The notes under the pieces: generated by a model
Database searches by the model: none
Told to the model about the DNA's origin: nothing
What the model saw: only the letters and a program-made list of their open reading frames with translations
Shown here: positions 21,680-29,706 of the stretch, one piece after another
Position numbering within the stretch: the stretch's first letter is position 1
How the letters are laid out: each line of letters starts with the position of its first letter
Program-made: the position numbers and the translations under genes
DNA from: CAIKMD01 sp035277525
GTDB lineage: Bacteria > Pseudomonadota > Alphaproteobacteria > ATCC43930 > CGMCC-115725
Assembly (NCBI GenBank): GCA_035277525.1
Contig: DATEKH010000098.1
Coordinates: 1 to 29,706 of the forward strand
Reading direction: 5' to 3'
Length of the DNA stretch: 29,706 nucleotides

Positions 21680-23759
21680 GCGCCTGGCCTTTCATCGATC
21701 GTTGGTCAACGCTCGTTGCGCCGACAAGAATGCGAATCTCGCCGCGTTCGCCGATCGCGAAGCGGTCGCCCGGCAGGATCACGGTGGTCGAGCCGTATTC
21801 CTCGATGATTGCCGGACCCTCGCCCGAGAAGCCGGGCGCGAGAGCGGCGCGATCGAGGATGAGCGTTTCGAGCTCTCCCGCGGCCTTGCCGAAATAGACA
21901 CGCCGCTTGCGCGGCGCGAAGCGACCTTCGCCGCGCGGCCTTAATGGCGAGGCCGGACGGTCTAGCCGCGCGATCGCCGAAAGGTGGAGCGCCTGAACCT
22001 CGACCTTGGCGCGCGTATCGGCATGGCCATAGCGGCGGCGATAATCGCGGTCGAAAGCCTCGCGCAAGCCCGCGGGGTCGCTCAGCGCGCCAATCGCGAC
22101 CTTGATGTTGTGGCGTTGGCCGCGATAGCGCATTTCCGCGGCGCGCTCGAAGACGATCTCGCCCGGGCCGATCTCGCGCTCGATCGCGGCGCGCGCCTCA
22201 GCCTCCATCGCGGCGTAGGCCGCCATCATCTTCGCGAGCGACGCCTCACCCAAATCGCCGATAAAGGTCTGCGAGGTGTCGAGCCGTGCGTCCGCCATCG
22301 CCATGCCGGAGGCCGAGAAGTTTCCCGGCTCTGGCGGCACGACGACCAAGGGGATCGATAATTCGCGCGCGAGGGCGCTCGCATGAAGCGGGCCGCCACC
22401 GCCATAGCTGAACAGCGCGAAATCGCGCGGATCGCGTCCATGCTCGACGGTGAGGCGGCGGATCGCGCCGGCCATGGTCACGGTCGCGATCGAGATGATC
22501 CCATCCGCCATGTCGACGACGCCTTGATCGCCGGAATAGCCGAGCGGCTCGGCGATTCGGGTGAGGATCGCGCGCCTTGCGGCCGCTGCGTCGAGCAGCA
22601 GCTCGCCGCCGAGGAAACGCGCGGGATCGAGGCGCTTGAGCACGAGATTGGCGTCCGTCACGGTCGGGTCGGTGCCGCCGCGGCCATAAGCGACCGGACC
22701 GGGGCTCGATCCCGCCGAGCGCGGGCCGACATGGAGGCGCCGCTCGTGGTCGAGCCACGCGATCGAGCCGCCGCCCGAGCCCACCTCGATGATGTCGATG
22801 ACCGGCGACTTGATGGGGAAACCCTTGATATAGCCGCCGGCGTAATAGATCTGATCGACCGAGAAGCGCCCATCCTCGACCAGCGCGCATTTCGCCGTGG
22901 TTCCGCCCATGTCGAAGGCGATGACATTGGCAAAGCCGAGGGCCGCGGCTTCGGCTGCGGCGCCGATGCAGCCGCCGATCGGCCCGGATTCGACCAGCAG
23001 GATCGGCTGGCGCGTCGCGCGTTCGGTCGAGGCCACGCCGCCATTCGAGCCCATCATGAACACCGTGCCGCGGAACCCCTTGTCGCGCAGCTCGCCCTCG
23101 AGACCGGCGATGTAGCCCGCAACCTGCGGGCCGACATAGGCGTTGGCGGCGACGGTGGCGGTCCGCTCATATTCGTACCATTCGCGCGACAGCGCCGTGC
23201 CTTGGGTCACGTAGAGACCGGGCAGGCGCTCGCGGAACAGCGCGGCCGCACGCTCCTCGTGCACCGGATTGGCGTAGGCGTTCATGAAAGAGATCGCCAG
23301 CGCCTCGACGCCCTCCTCGCGAAGCTTCGCGGCGAGCGTGTCAATCGCCGTCTCGTCGAGCGGCGTCAGAATGCTGCCATCGGGTGCGATGCGCTCGGCG
23401 ATCTCGAAGCGCAGCTCGCGCGGAATCAGTGGCTCGTCGCGGCGGTAATGCAGATCGAATGGGTCCGGCCGGTTGCCGCGCGCAATCTCGATCACGTCGC
23501 GAAATCCTCGCGTCGTCAGCAGCGCGCATTTCGCGCCCTGGCGCTGGATCAGCGCGTTGATGACGAGCGTCGTGCCGTGATAGACGAACTCGGCATCGCG
23601 CGGCGCGATCCGCACCTTGCGCAAGCACTCCCAGATCGCCTCGGCAAGCGCGCCATAGGTCGTGGGGCTTTTGGTCGAACGAACCTCGCCCGTCTGGCGG
23701 TCATAGGCGACGAGATCGGTGAAGGTTCCGCCGATATCGACGGCGACGGTGAAACCCAT
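21672..23759 (-). CDS. hyuA: Hydantoinase A/oxoprolinase family protein
   Basis: ATP-binding subunit of the same superfamily, 695 residues. The N-terminus has the actin-like phosphate-1 motif VAVDIGGTFTDLVAYD; further blocks are YHGTTLVINALIQR, TRGFRDVIEIARGNRPDPFD, MGSNGGVASTERA, FDMGGTTAKCAL and FSYGGGGPLHASALA, all diagnostic. The C-terminal part ends in FSGEGPAIIEEYGSTTVILPG. The start ATG 23759 places the motif near residue 10; an upstream in-frame start at 23792 adds a non-conserved segment. The gene is divergent from the ABC binding-protein gene across 202 bases, suggesting shared regulation. Acetone carboxylase activity is less likely because no gamma subunit is present. Confidence 0.94.
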   Translation of the reverse strand: MGFTVAVDIGGTFTDLVAYDRQTGEVRSTKSPTTYGALAEAIWECLRKVRIAPRDAEFVYHGTTLVINALIQRQGAKCALLTTRGFRDVIEIARGNRPDPFDLHYRRDEPLIPRELRFEIAERIAPDGSILTPLDETAIDTLAAKLREEGVEALAISFMNAYANPVHEERAAALFRERLPGLYVTQGTALSREWYEYERTATVAANAYVGPQVAGYIAGLEGELRDKGFRGTVFMMGSNGGVASTERATRQPILLVESGPIGGCIGAAAEAAALGFANVIAFDMGGTTAKCALVEDGRFSVDQIYYAGGYIKGFPIKSPVIDIIEVGSGGGSIAWLDHERRLHVGPRSAGSSPGPVAYGRGGTDPTVTDANLVLKRLDPARFLGGELLLDAAAARRAILTRIAEPLGYSGDQGVVDMADGIISIATVTMAGAIRRLTVEHGRDPRDFALFSYGGGGPLHASALARELSIPLVVVPPEPGNFSASGMAMADARLDTSQTFIGDLGEASLAKMMAAYAAMEAEARAAIEREIGPGEIVFERAAEMRYRGQRHNIKVAIGALSDPAGLREAFDRDYRRRYGHADTRAKVEVQALHLSAIARLDRPASPLRPRGEGRFAPRKRRVYFGKAAGELETLILDRAALAPGFSGEGPAIIEEYGSTTVILPGDRFAIGERGEIRILVGATSVDQRSMKGQAHG

Positions 23760-23961
23760 GGCGTCGAAAACTCTCTGCCCGCACGCCCGCATCGGCGCGC
23801 TGCTGCGATGAGCGAATAGAGGCGCGGGCTTGCCGCCCTGTCAATGCCGCGGGCGGCGGGCGGATTGCGCTTCAATTCGCCGACGACATCTCTTACTGTT
23901 GAGCCAAGCGGCCGAAACGGACCGGATGCCGGCGAGCGCCGCACGCAGGGAGGTGAAGGTG

Positions 23962-25053
23962 ATGGCAAGCTTGCGAAATCGGGCGCTGGCGGCGAGTTTC
24001 CTCGCCGCGGCGCTCGCGTCATTGGCGACGCAATCCGCGATCGCGGCGGAAATCTCGCCTGCGCTGCAGAAGATCATCGACGGCGCCAAGGCGGAAGGCG
24101 CGCTCTCGCTGCAATATGGCGGCGGCATTCTCGGCACCGCCGAAGGCGCCCAGGTGGCGGCCCAAGGCATCAAGAAAATGTTCGGTGTCGATCTCAAAGC
24201 GACCTACGCGCCGGGCCCGTCCTTCGCGCCGATGGCGAGCCGGCTCTATACCGAGCTTCAGGCCAAGCAGAAGGCATCGACCGACGTCTATTACGGCACC
24301 GCCGTGCAGATCACGCCCTATCTGCAGCGCGGGCTCTTCCGCAAGATCGACTGGGCCGGGCTTTACCCGGGACGGATCACGCCCGAGATCGTCGAAGGCG
24401 AAGGCCAGGCGTTGCGCATCGCCACCGGCCTTCCCGGCGTGCTCTACAACAAGCGCGCCTATCCGCAATTCGCCCAGATCGCCACCACCGCAGATATGCT
24501 GAAGCCCGAATACAAGGGCAAGATCTACACGCAACCCTATCTCGCCGGCTTTGACGTGCTGGTTGCGGGCGATGTCTGGGGCTATGCGAAGACCGAGGCT
24601 TATGTGCGGAAATTCTCGGCGCAGATCGGCGGATTGGTCCGCTGCGGCGAGCCCGATCGGCTGACGTCCGGCGAAGTGCCGGCGCTCGCCATCGATTGCA
24701 CGGGAACCGAGCAGAATCTCGCGAAATATCGCGACGTGCTCGGGCTTCAGATCATGCGCGATGCGGCGATGCGGCGTTACGACTATCTCTGCATCCCCGA
24801 GAACGCCGCGCATCCCAATGCCGGGATCCTGTTCGCGCTCTATGCTTCCTCGCCCGAAGGACAAAAGCGCATCCTGGTCGATCTCTTCGGCAACGGCCTC
24901 GACAGCTATACGGACACCGTCACCCATGACGAGATCGCCGCGCTCCAGAAGAGCGGCGTCAGCTTCCGCGATGTCACGATCAAATGGTGGGGAGCGCAGA
25001 AAGGCATCGAGGACGATTTGAAGAAATTGATCAAGATCGTCGCCGAGCGCTGA
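23962..25053 (+). CDS. ABC transporter family 1 extracellular solute-binding protein
   Basis: Periplasmic binding protein of the iron/spermidine/2-aminoethylphosphonate-like cluster, 363 residues. A signal peptide (MASLRNRALAASFLAAAL, cleavage near SAIAAE) is followed by AKAEGALSLQYGGG and the two-lobe fold; TGLPGVLYNKRAYP and LKPEYKGKIY are typical of the family. GGAGG at 23949-23953, 8 bases before the ATG, decides this start over longer in-frame versions without a signal peptide at the terminus. The stop overlaps the permease start as TGATG. Together with the HyuAB genes opposite, it probably delivers a small organic substrate rather than iron, but the ligand is not evident. Confidence 0.9.
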   Translation: MASLRNRALAASFLAAALASLATQSAIAAEISPALQKIIDGAKAEGALSLQYGGGILGTAEGAQVAAQGIKKMFGVDLKATYAPGPSFAPMASRLYTELQAKQKASTDVYYGTAVQITPYLQRGLFRKIDWAGLYPGRITPEIVEGEGQALRIATGLPGVLYNKRAYPQFAQIATTADMLKPEYKGKIYTQPYLAGFDVLVAGDVWGYAKTEAYVRKFSAQIGGLVRCGEPDRLTSGEVPALAIDCTGTEQNLAKYRDVLGLQIMRDAAMRRYDYLCIPENAAHPNAGILFALYASSPEGQKRILVDLFGNGLDSYTDTVTHDEIAALQKSGVSFRDVTIKWWGAQKGIEDDLKKLIKIVAER

Positions 25054-26870
25054 TGCGGTTGCGCGGGATGGCCGCGCAGGCGGACATGGAATCGCTCGCT
25101 GCGTCTGCCGCGCCGCGCGGACGGGCGCCGCGCTTTGCCTGGTTTCCGGCGACGATGCTGGGCCTCTCGGCCGGCGCGAGCCTCCTCGTCCTCGTCCTCT
25201 TGGCCACGGTCCTCTGGCTGAGCCTCGCCGAGGGCGGCCCCGGCGATCTCGCCGGCCGCTACACCCTCGCTCATTACCGCGACATCTTCGAGAGCTCCTT
25301 CACCTACCGCGTGCTCGGCAACACGTTCCTGTTCTCCGGTCTCACCCTTCTTGTCGCGCTCCTTTTCGGCCTGCCGATGGCCTGGCTCATCGAGCGCACC
25401 GACTTCCCGTGGAAAAAGCTCACCCTCACGCTCGTCACGGCGGCGCTCCTCATCCCGGGATTTTCAGTGGCGCTCGGCTGGCTCTTTCTCTTCAGCCCGC
25501 GCATCGGCGTTGTCAATCTCGCCATCAAGGAGCTGTTCGGGCTGTCATCCGCCCCCTTCAACATCTTGACGCTCGGCGGCATGGGGCTGGTCGAAGGCTT
25601 GAGCCTCGCGCCGGTGACGTTCACCATGACCGCGGTCGTGCTGCGCTCGATCGATCCCGCGCTCGAAGAGGCGGCGAATATCGGCGGCGCGGGTCTGTGG
25701 CGCCGGCTTGGGCGCGTGACCTTGCCGCTCGCCTGGCCAGGCGTGCTGGCGGCGAGCATCTACATCTTCACCATCGGCTTCGCCGCCTTCGACGTTCCAG
25801 CGGTTCTCGGTCTCGGCAATCGCATCTTCACCTTCTCGACCTATGTCTATTTGCAGGTGAGCCCGACCTACGGCCAGCCCGATTATGGCGGCGTCGCGGC
25901 GCTGAGCGTCGTCATGATCGCGCTCGCGATCGTGTTCAGCTGGTGGTATGGCAAGATGCAGGCGCGCGCGCCGCGTTACGCCGTGGTGACAGGGAAGGGC
26001 TATCGTCCGACGCTGGTGAAGCTCGGACGTTTCCGCTGGCTGGCGCTCGGCTTCATCGCCTTCTATTTCTTCCTCAGCGAGCTGCTGCCGATTTCGACCC
26101 TGCTGTGGTCGGCGGGACTGCCCTATCTCGAGCCCGTCAGCGCCAAGGCTTTTGCCAGCCTCTCGCTCGGCAATTTCCGCAGCCTGCCGCAGGGTCTGCT
26201 CGGGGGCGCGATTCGCAATACCGCGCTGCTGATGGTGATCGTGCCGACCATCACGGTGGGCTTCAGCCTTGCCGTGTCGTGGATCGTGCTGCGCTCGCGT
26301 ATGCGGTTTCGCGCGATGTTCGATTTCTTCGCCTTCCTGCCGCACACCGTGCCGAGGATTGTGTTCAGCGTTTCCGCGTGGCTCCTCGCGCTCTTCGTCC
26401 TGCGCGATTTTCTGCCGATTTACGGCACGATCTGGATACTCGTCCTCGTCTATTGCGTCACCATGCTGAGCTATGGCACGCGCATGACCAATGGCGCCGT
26501 CATCCAGATTCACAGTGAGCTCGAGGAAGCGGCGGTGATCAGCGGCGCCACCCCGGGCGCTTCGGCGCGGCGCGTGTTGCTGCCGCTGCTGACGCCGGCG
26601 GTCAGCTATGCCTGGATCTGGATCGCGCTGCTCTCCTACCGCGAATTGACGCTGCCCAGTCTCCTATCGACCACCGACAACCAGCCGCTTTCGGTCGTGG
26701 TGTGGGGACTCATCTCCTCGTCCTCCTACGGGGCGAGCTCGGCAGTCGCCCTCATCATGCTCGGGCTGATGATCCCGGTCCTCGGTCTCTACTGGACGGT
26801 CGCACGCCGCCTCGGCGCGATGCCAGGGCCGGCCCCCGGCGCGTCAGCCGGGCAGAACCGGAAGCTGTAG
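25053..26870 (+). CDS. Fused two-domain ABC permease (FbpB/AfuB type)
   Basis: Inner-membrane permease of 605 residues with two binding-protein-dependent transport domains in one chain. Each half contains the EAA loop that contacts the ATPase: EEAANIGGAGLWRRLGRV in the first and EEAAVISGATPGASARRV in the second. About twelve membrane spans are predicted. The start ATG overlaps the binding-protein stop; in-frame ATGs at 25068 and 25086 are alternatives. No ATP-binding protein gene follows: the next gene lies on the opposite strand and overlaps this one by 27 bases, so the ATPase must come from elsewhere. Confidence 0.92.
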   Translation: MRLRGMAAQADMESLAASAAPRGRAPRFAWFPATMLGLSAGASLLVLVLLATVLWLSLAEGGPGDLAGRYTLAHYRDIFESSFTYRVLGNTFLFSGLTLLVALLFGLPMAWLIERTDFPWKKLTLTLVTAALLIPGFSVALGWLFLFSPRIGVVNLAIKELFGLSSAPFNILTLGGMGLVEGLSLAPVTFTMTAVVLRSIDPALEEAANIGGAGLWRRLGRVTLPLAWPGVLAASIYIFTIGFAAFDVPAVLGLGNRIFTFSTYVYLQVSPTYGQPDYGGVAALSVVMIALAIVFSWWYGKMQARAPRYAVVTGKGYRPTLVKLGRFRWLALGFIAFYFFLSELLPISTLLWSAGLPYLEPVSAKAFASLSLGNFRSLPQGLLGGAIRNTALLMVIVPTITVGFSLAVSWIVLRSRMRFRAMFDFFAFLPHTVPRIVFSVSAWLLALFVLRDFLPIYGTIWILVLVYCVTMLSYGTRMTNGAVIQIHSELEEAAVISGATPGASARRVLLPLLTPAVSYAWIWIALLSYRELTLPSLLSTTDNQPLSVVVWGLISSSSYGASSAVALIMLGLMIPVLGLYWTVARRLGAMPGPAPGASAGQNRKL

Positions 26871-28568
26871 GTAGCAATCGCGCCCGCCGCCGGTGTGGAC
26901 GCTGTGCTCGCCATCGTATTTCTCGGGCGGGCGATCCACCGCATCGTTATGCAGGAAGAAGCCCGAGCTCGAGGAATTGGGCTTGCCCGTGCCCTTGTAA
27001 TCCTGACCCGAGAGGATGAGCGCAAGCCGAGAGCCCTTGGGCAGGAACACGGCGGTCGGCCACACCTCGACCTGCGCCTCGACGACCTCGCCGGGCTTCA
27101 AGGGCTGCGGCTCCGCAAAGCGATGGACCGGCTGCCAGCTCGATGAGCGCTGCGGATCGAGCTCGCGCAGCGCGACGCGCAGCCAGCCTTGCGAAAGCGG
27201 GATCGGATCGAAATTGGTCGCGAAGTTGATCTCCTTGCCCGACGGGTCGAAGGCGATCAGGGTGCAGAACATATCCATATCGGGCTTGGAACAGGCGAGC
27301 TGCAGCTTGGCCAGAAGCGGGCCAGCGATCTCCATGTCGCGGTCGAGCGGCGCCGAGGTGAAGGTCGCGCCCTCGCTCAAGGCGGGATAGCTGACGCTCG
27401 CCCCAGCCGCGGGCGCCTTCCATTCGAGCGTTTTCTTCGCCGCGTCGAGATGCAGCTTGACGAATTGCGTGCCCTCGAGCGGCCAAGTGTTCGATTGCAC
27501 GTGGCGGCGCACCGTGTCGTCCGGCGCGCGAATCACGACATCGACGCGCGGCTCTTTGTCCCAGCCATTGTCGATGCCTTTGAGAAAGCGGTCGAAGAAT
27601 TTGCGCTGGAACGCGACCGATTGCGGCGCAAAGAAGGTGGCGAAATAGGGCCCGGTCTGCACCTTGAGCCATTTATTCTTGGAGGCGATGCCGACAAAAC
27701 CCTGGATCGTGCCGCGCAGGTGAAGACCGAGCGCGCTCCAATTGGAGACGACCAGCGCCGGCACCTCGATCTGCGAGAGATCGGCCGAGCGCGCCCGATA
27801 CCAATCGTCGAGCAAAGGATGCGCGCGGACATTGTCGATATAATCGAAGCGGTTCGCCTTGAGCTGGTCGGGCGTCAGGCTGTCGGGGCCGGTCGAGCGC
27901 TCGCCGTTGACGAAATCGGTCAAGGTCGAATCCGGCTTGCCGTGCTGGTTGTTCAAGACGCTGTTCTGCCACCAGCGACCGACGAAGCCGCTGCAGAAAA
28001 TGCCGCCATGGCGCGTGCGGTCGCGATAGAAATCGCACGTCCCGGCCCAGGGCAGGATCGCCGCGAGGTATTTGGGCCGATAGGACGCGACCATCCACTG
28101 GCCGGCGGCGTAATACGAAATCCCGAGCAGGCCGACCTTGCCATTGCACCAGGGCTGCGCGCCGACCCATTCGATCGCTTCCTTGAAGTCCTTGAACTCT
28201 TGCGGCGAGTTCACGTCGAGCTTGCCGGGCGAGCGGCCGGCGCCGCGGCAATCGACCTGGACGACCGCATAGCCGTGCGGAACCCAGACCTCCGGGTCGG
28301 GCCGCTCGAACACCATGTGCTTGCTGGTGGAATTGGCAACCATCTCGGGATGGCGCGCTTTGAGCTTGTTCCAGCCCTCGCCCATGAACTGGCTGATATG
28401 CGAATCCTTGCCGTAGGGTCCATAGGTCATGAGCGCGGGATATTTCCCGGGAGATTCCGGCCGGTACACATCGGCGCGCAGAATCGTGCCGTCGCTGAGC
28501 TTGATCTCGACATCCTTGTCGAGCGCCATTTTCTGCCCAGCAAAGGCCTCGCGCAGAACCGTTGCCAT
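26844..28568 (-). CDS. CocE/NonD-type alpha/beta hydrolase with altered catalytic sites
   Basis: Serine hydrolase of the CocE/X-Pro dipeptidyl-peptidase S15 family, 574 residues, acting on esters or amides. It has the N-terminal hydrolase domain (about 15-335, including VQVDCRGAGRSPG and nucleophile Ser151 in GISYYAAGQW) and the C-terminal jelly-roll domain (about 350-574). The positions that usually hold the catalytic acid and base look changed: the GWYD-type block reads SNWSALGLH, and the GPWxH-type block reads TGPYFATFF with no histidine. His283 is the nearest alternative. The ATG at 28568 has GGGAGG 5-6 bases upstream. No signal peptide is seen, so it is probably cytoplasmic. It is divergent from the amidohydrolase gene. 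Confidence 0.88.
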   Translation of the reverse strand: MATVLREAFAGQKMALDKDVEIKLSDGTILRADVYRPESPGKYPALMTYGPYGKDSHISQFMGEGWNKLKARHPEMVANSTSKHMVFERPDPEVWVPHGYAVVQVDCRGAGRSPGKLDVNSPQEFKDFKEAIEWVGAQPWCNGKVGLLGISYYAAGQWMVASYRPKYLAAILPWAGTCDFYRDRTRHGGIFCSGFVGRWWQNSVLNNQHGKPDSTLTDFVNGERSTGPDSLTPDQLKANRFDYIDNVRAHPLLDDWYRARSADLSQIEVPALVVSNWSALGLHLRGTIQGFVGIASKNKWLKVQTGPYFATFFAPQSVAFQRKFFDRFLKGIDNGWDKEPRVDVVIRAPDDTVRRHVQSNTWPLEGTQFVKLHLDAAKKTLEWKAPAAGASVSYPALSEGATFTSAPLDRDMEIAGPLLAKLQLACSKPDMDMFCTLIAFDPSGKEINFATNFDPIPLSQGWLRVALRELDPQRSSSWQPVHRFAEPQPLKPGEVVEAQVEVWPTAVFLPKGSRLALILSGQDYKGTGKPNSSSSGFFLHNDAVDRPPEKYDGEHSVHTGGGRDCYLQLPVLPG

Positions 28569-28728
28569 CTCGACCTCCCGTTTGCCTGTCGCCCGTTGCG
28601 GGGAGTGAGCCTCCAATTCGTCACGCCGTCAAGGCGCCGCGTGGCGCCGGCCTCTGCGTTTGCTTTTCGGCGGCGGTTCTGCTGTTCTGCGATCTCGCGC
28701 AAGAGACGCCGTTAGGGAGAAGATCATC

Positions 28729-29670
28729 ATGGCCGAGGCCGGACCGCGTCGGATCGACGTTCACCACCATCTCGCGCCCCCCGCCTATATTGCCGAGCTC
28801 GATCCGAAGGGCATCCCCTTGACGCGCGAGACGCGCAATTGGACGCCGGCGCAGTCGATCGAGCTGATGGACAAGGGCGGGGTCGAGGTCGCGCTGACCT
28901 CCATCACCACGCCCGGTCTGTGGTTTGGCGACGCGGCGATGTCGCGCCGCCTCGCGCGAGCATGCAACGATTACGCGGCGAAGCTCGTCTCCGATCATCC
29001 GAAGCGCTTCGGCATGTTCGTCAATCTGCCGATGCCCGATATCGAGGGAAGCCTCAAGGAGATCGAATACGGTCTCGACGTGCTGAAGGCGGATGGCGTC
29101 GTGTTTTTCACGAGCTATGGCGACAAATGGCTGGGCGACCCGGCTTTCGATCCGGTGTTCGAGGAGCTCAACCGTCGCAAGGCACTGATTTATACCCACC
29201 CGACGACCGCGACCTGCTGCACCAACCTGCTCGCCGGGATCAACGATTCGTTGATCGAATACGGCACCGACACAACGCGCGCTCTGGCGCAGATGATCTT
29301 CACCGGCCGCTCGGCCCGCTTCAGCGATTTGAAGCTCATCTGGTCGCATGGCGGCGGCGCGATGCCGTTCCTCATCGTGCGCTTCATGCGTGCGGCGCGC
29401 GCGCCGAAGATGGCGCAACTCCTGCCGCAGGGCTTCCTTCCCGAAGCGCGGCGCTTCTATTACGACACCGCCGCGATCTATGGCGCGGGCCCGCTGCAGG
29501 CGCTGTTGAAGGCCGTGCCGGTGGACCGGATCCTCTTCGGCACCGATGTACCGTGGGGGAATCCGCATGAGATCGCGACGGCACTGATCGAAAGCGGTGT
29601 CTTCAGCGCGAGCGATCTCAGAGCGATCGATCGCGACAACGCGCTGCGGCTCTTGCCGCAATATCGCTAG
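28729..29670 (+). CDS. ACMSD-like amidohydrolase (amidohydrolase_2 family)
   Basis: Metal-dependent TIM-barrel enzyme of 313 residues related to 2-amino-3-carboxymuconate-6-semialdehyde decarboxylase, gamma-resorcylate decarboxylase and similar non-oxidative decarboxylases or hydrolases. Metal ligands: His12-x-His14 in IDVHHHLAPP, His155 in LIYTHPTT, His205 in LIWSHGGGAMPF and Asp271 in ILFGTDVPWG. AGGGAGA at 28714-28720 precedes the ATG at 28729. Decarboxylation of an aromatic or muconic acid would suit the catabolic character of the surroundings, but hydrolysis cannot be excluded and the substrate is unknown. Confidence 0.9.
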   Translation: MAEAGPRRIDVHHHLAPPAYIAELDPKGIPLTRETRNWTPAQSIELMDKGGVEVALTSITTPGLWFGDAAMSRRLARACNDYAAKLVSDHPKRFGMFVNLPMPDIEGSLKEIEYGLDVLKADGVVFFTSYGDKWLGDPAFDPVFEELNRRKALIYTHPTTATCCTNLLAGINDSLIEYGTDTTRALAQMIFTGRSARFSDLKLIWSHGGGAMPFLIVRFMRAARAPKMAQLLPQGFLPEARRFYYDTAAIYGAGPLQALLKAVPVDRILFGTDVPWGNPHEIATALIESGVFSASDLRAIDRDNALRLLPQYR

Positions 29671-29682
29671 GGTTTGCCGTTG

Positions 29683-29706
29683 ATGACGGATCATCTCGGA
29701 GCCGCC
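29683..29706 (+). CDS. Possible start of a further gene, cut by the window edge
   Basis: An ATG at 29683, 13 bases after the amidohydrolase stop, opens a frame reading MTDHLGAA to the edge. Spacing fits an operon partner, but eight codons are too few to recognise anything and no clear ribosome-binding site precedes it. Confidence 0.3.

Noticed and set aside
27189..28715. A 508-codon plus-strand open frame opposite the CocE-type hydrolase
   Set aside because: Shadow of a conserved gene, with no ribosome-binding site or domain of its own.
1..29706. CRISPR arrays, tRNA/rRNA genes, insertion sequences, phage genes
   Set aside because: No regularly spaced repeats, tRNA cloverleaf-like segments, transposase or phage-type proteins were seen on either strand.

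Overview
The window looks like a chromosomal piece of a high-GC alphaproteobacterium. The strongest marker is the block divK - pleD - rpmG (1042-3110), a gene order typical of Caulobacter/rhizobial relatives. The DivK and PleD homologues keep the phospho-acceptor aspartate at residue 53, and a CtrA-type box lies upstream of divK. Many GTG/TTG starts, short spacings and long antisense open frames fit a GC-rich genome. I see no tRNA, rRNA, CRISPR array or insertion sequence.

Layout. (1) 1-867: a ROK-family sugar kinase running off the left edge on the minus strand. (2) 1042-3110: cell-cycle regulators DivK and PleD, then ribosomal protein L33 on the opposite strand, separated by a strong bidirectional hairpin terminator. 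(3) 3267-8274: mixed housekeeping and accessory genes: an HpnK-type deacetylase, a small cytochrome c, a DapA-family aldolase/lyase, a cpYpsA-type SLOG protein (putative molybdenum carrier), a TauE/SafE permease and an MFS transporter. (4) 8423-15690: a plus-strand gene string that reads as a catabolic operon: SDR dehydrogenase, Rieske ferredoxin, Rieske ring-hydroxylating oxygenase (phthalate 4,5-dioxygenase type), PdxA-family dehydrogenase, then a branched-chain-amino-acid-type ABC importer with fused LivH-LivM permeases plus LivG and LivF. (5) 15700-15939: a truncated NAD(P)-binding dehydrogenase fragment. (6) 16239-19217: YkoP-like protein, HpnB/CrtQ-like glycosyltransferase and AI-2E family membrane protein, probably one operon, followed by an unrecognised exported protein. 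(7) 19946-26870: HyuB and HyuA (hydantoinase/oxoprolinase pair) on the minus strand, divergent from an ABC solute-binding protein and a fused two-domain permease without an ATPase. (8) 26844-29670: a CocE/NonD-type hydrolase, divergent from an ACMSD-like amidohydrolase; the start of a further gene may be cut by the right edge.

How they may work together. Region 4 pairs oxygenase, electron carrier and dihydrodiol-type dehydrogenases with an importer. Because the terephthalate dihydrodiol dehydrogenase TphB is a PdxA-family protein, a reasonable inference is uptake and dearomatisation of an aromatic (di)carboxylate. The reductase and the importer's binding protein are not in the window. Regions 7-8 look like a second small-molecule scavenging locus (amide/lactam or ester opening, import, decarboxylation or hydrolysis) whose substrate cannot be named from sequence. 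These two loci are the most likely places for undescribed biochemistry.
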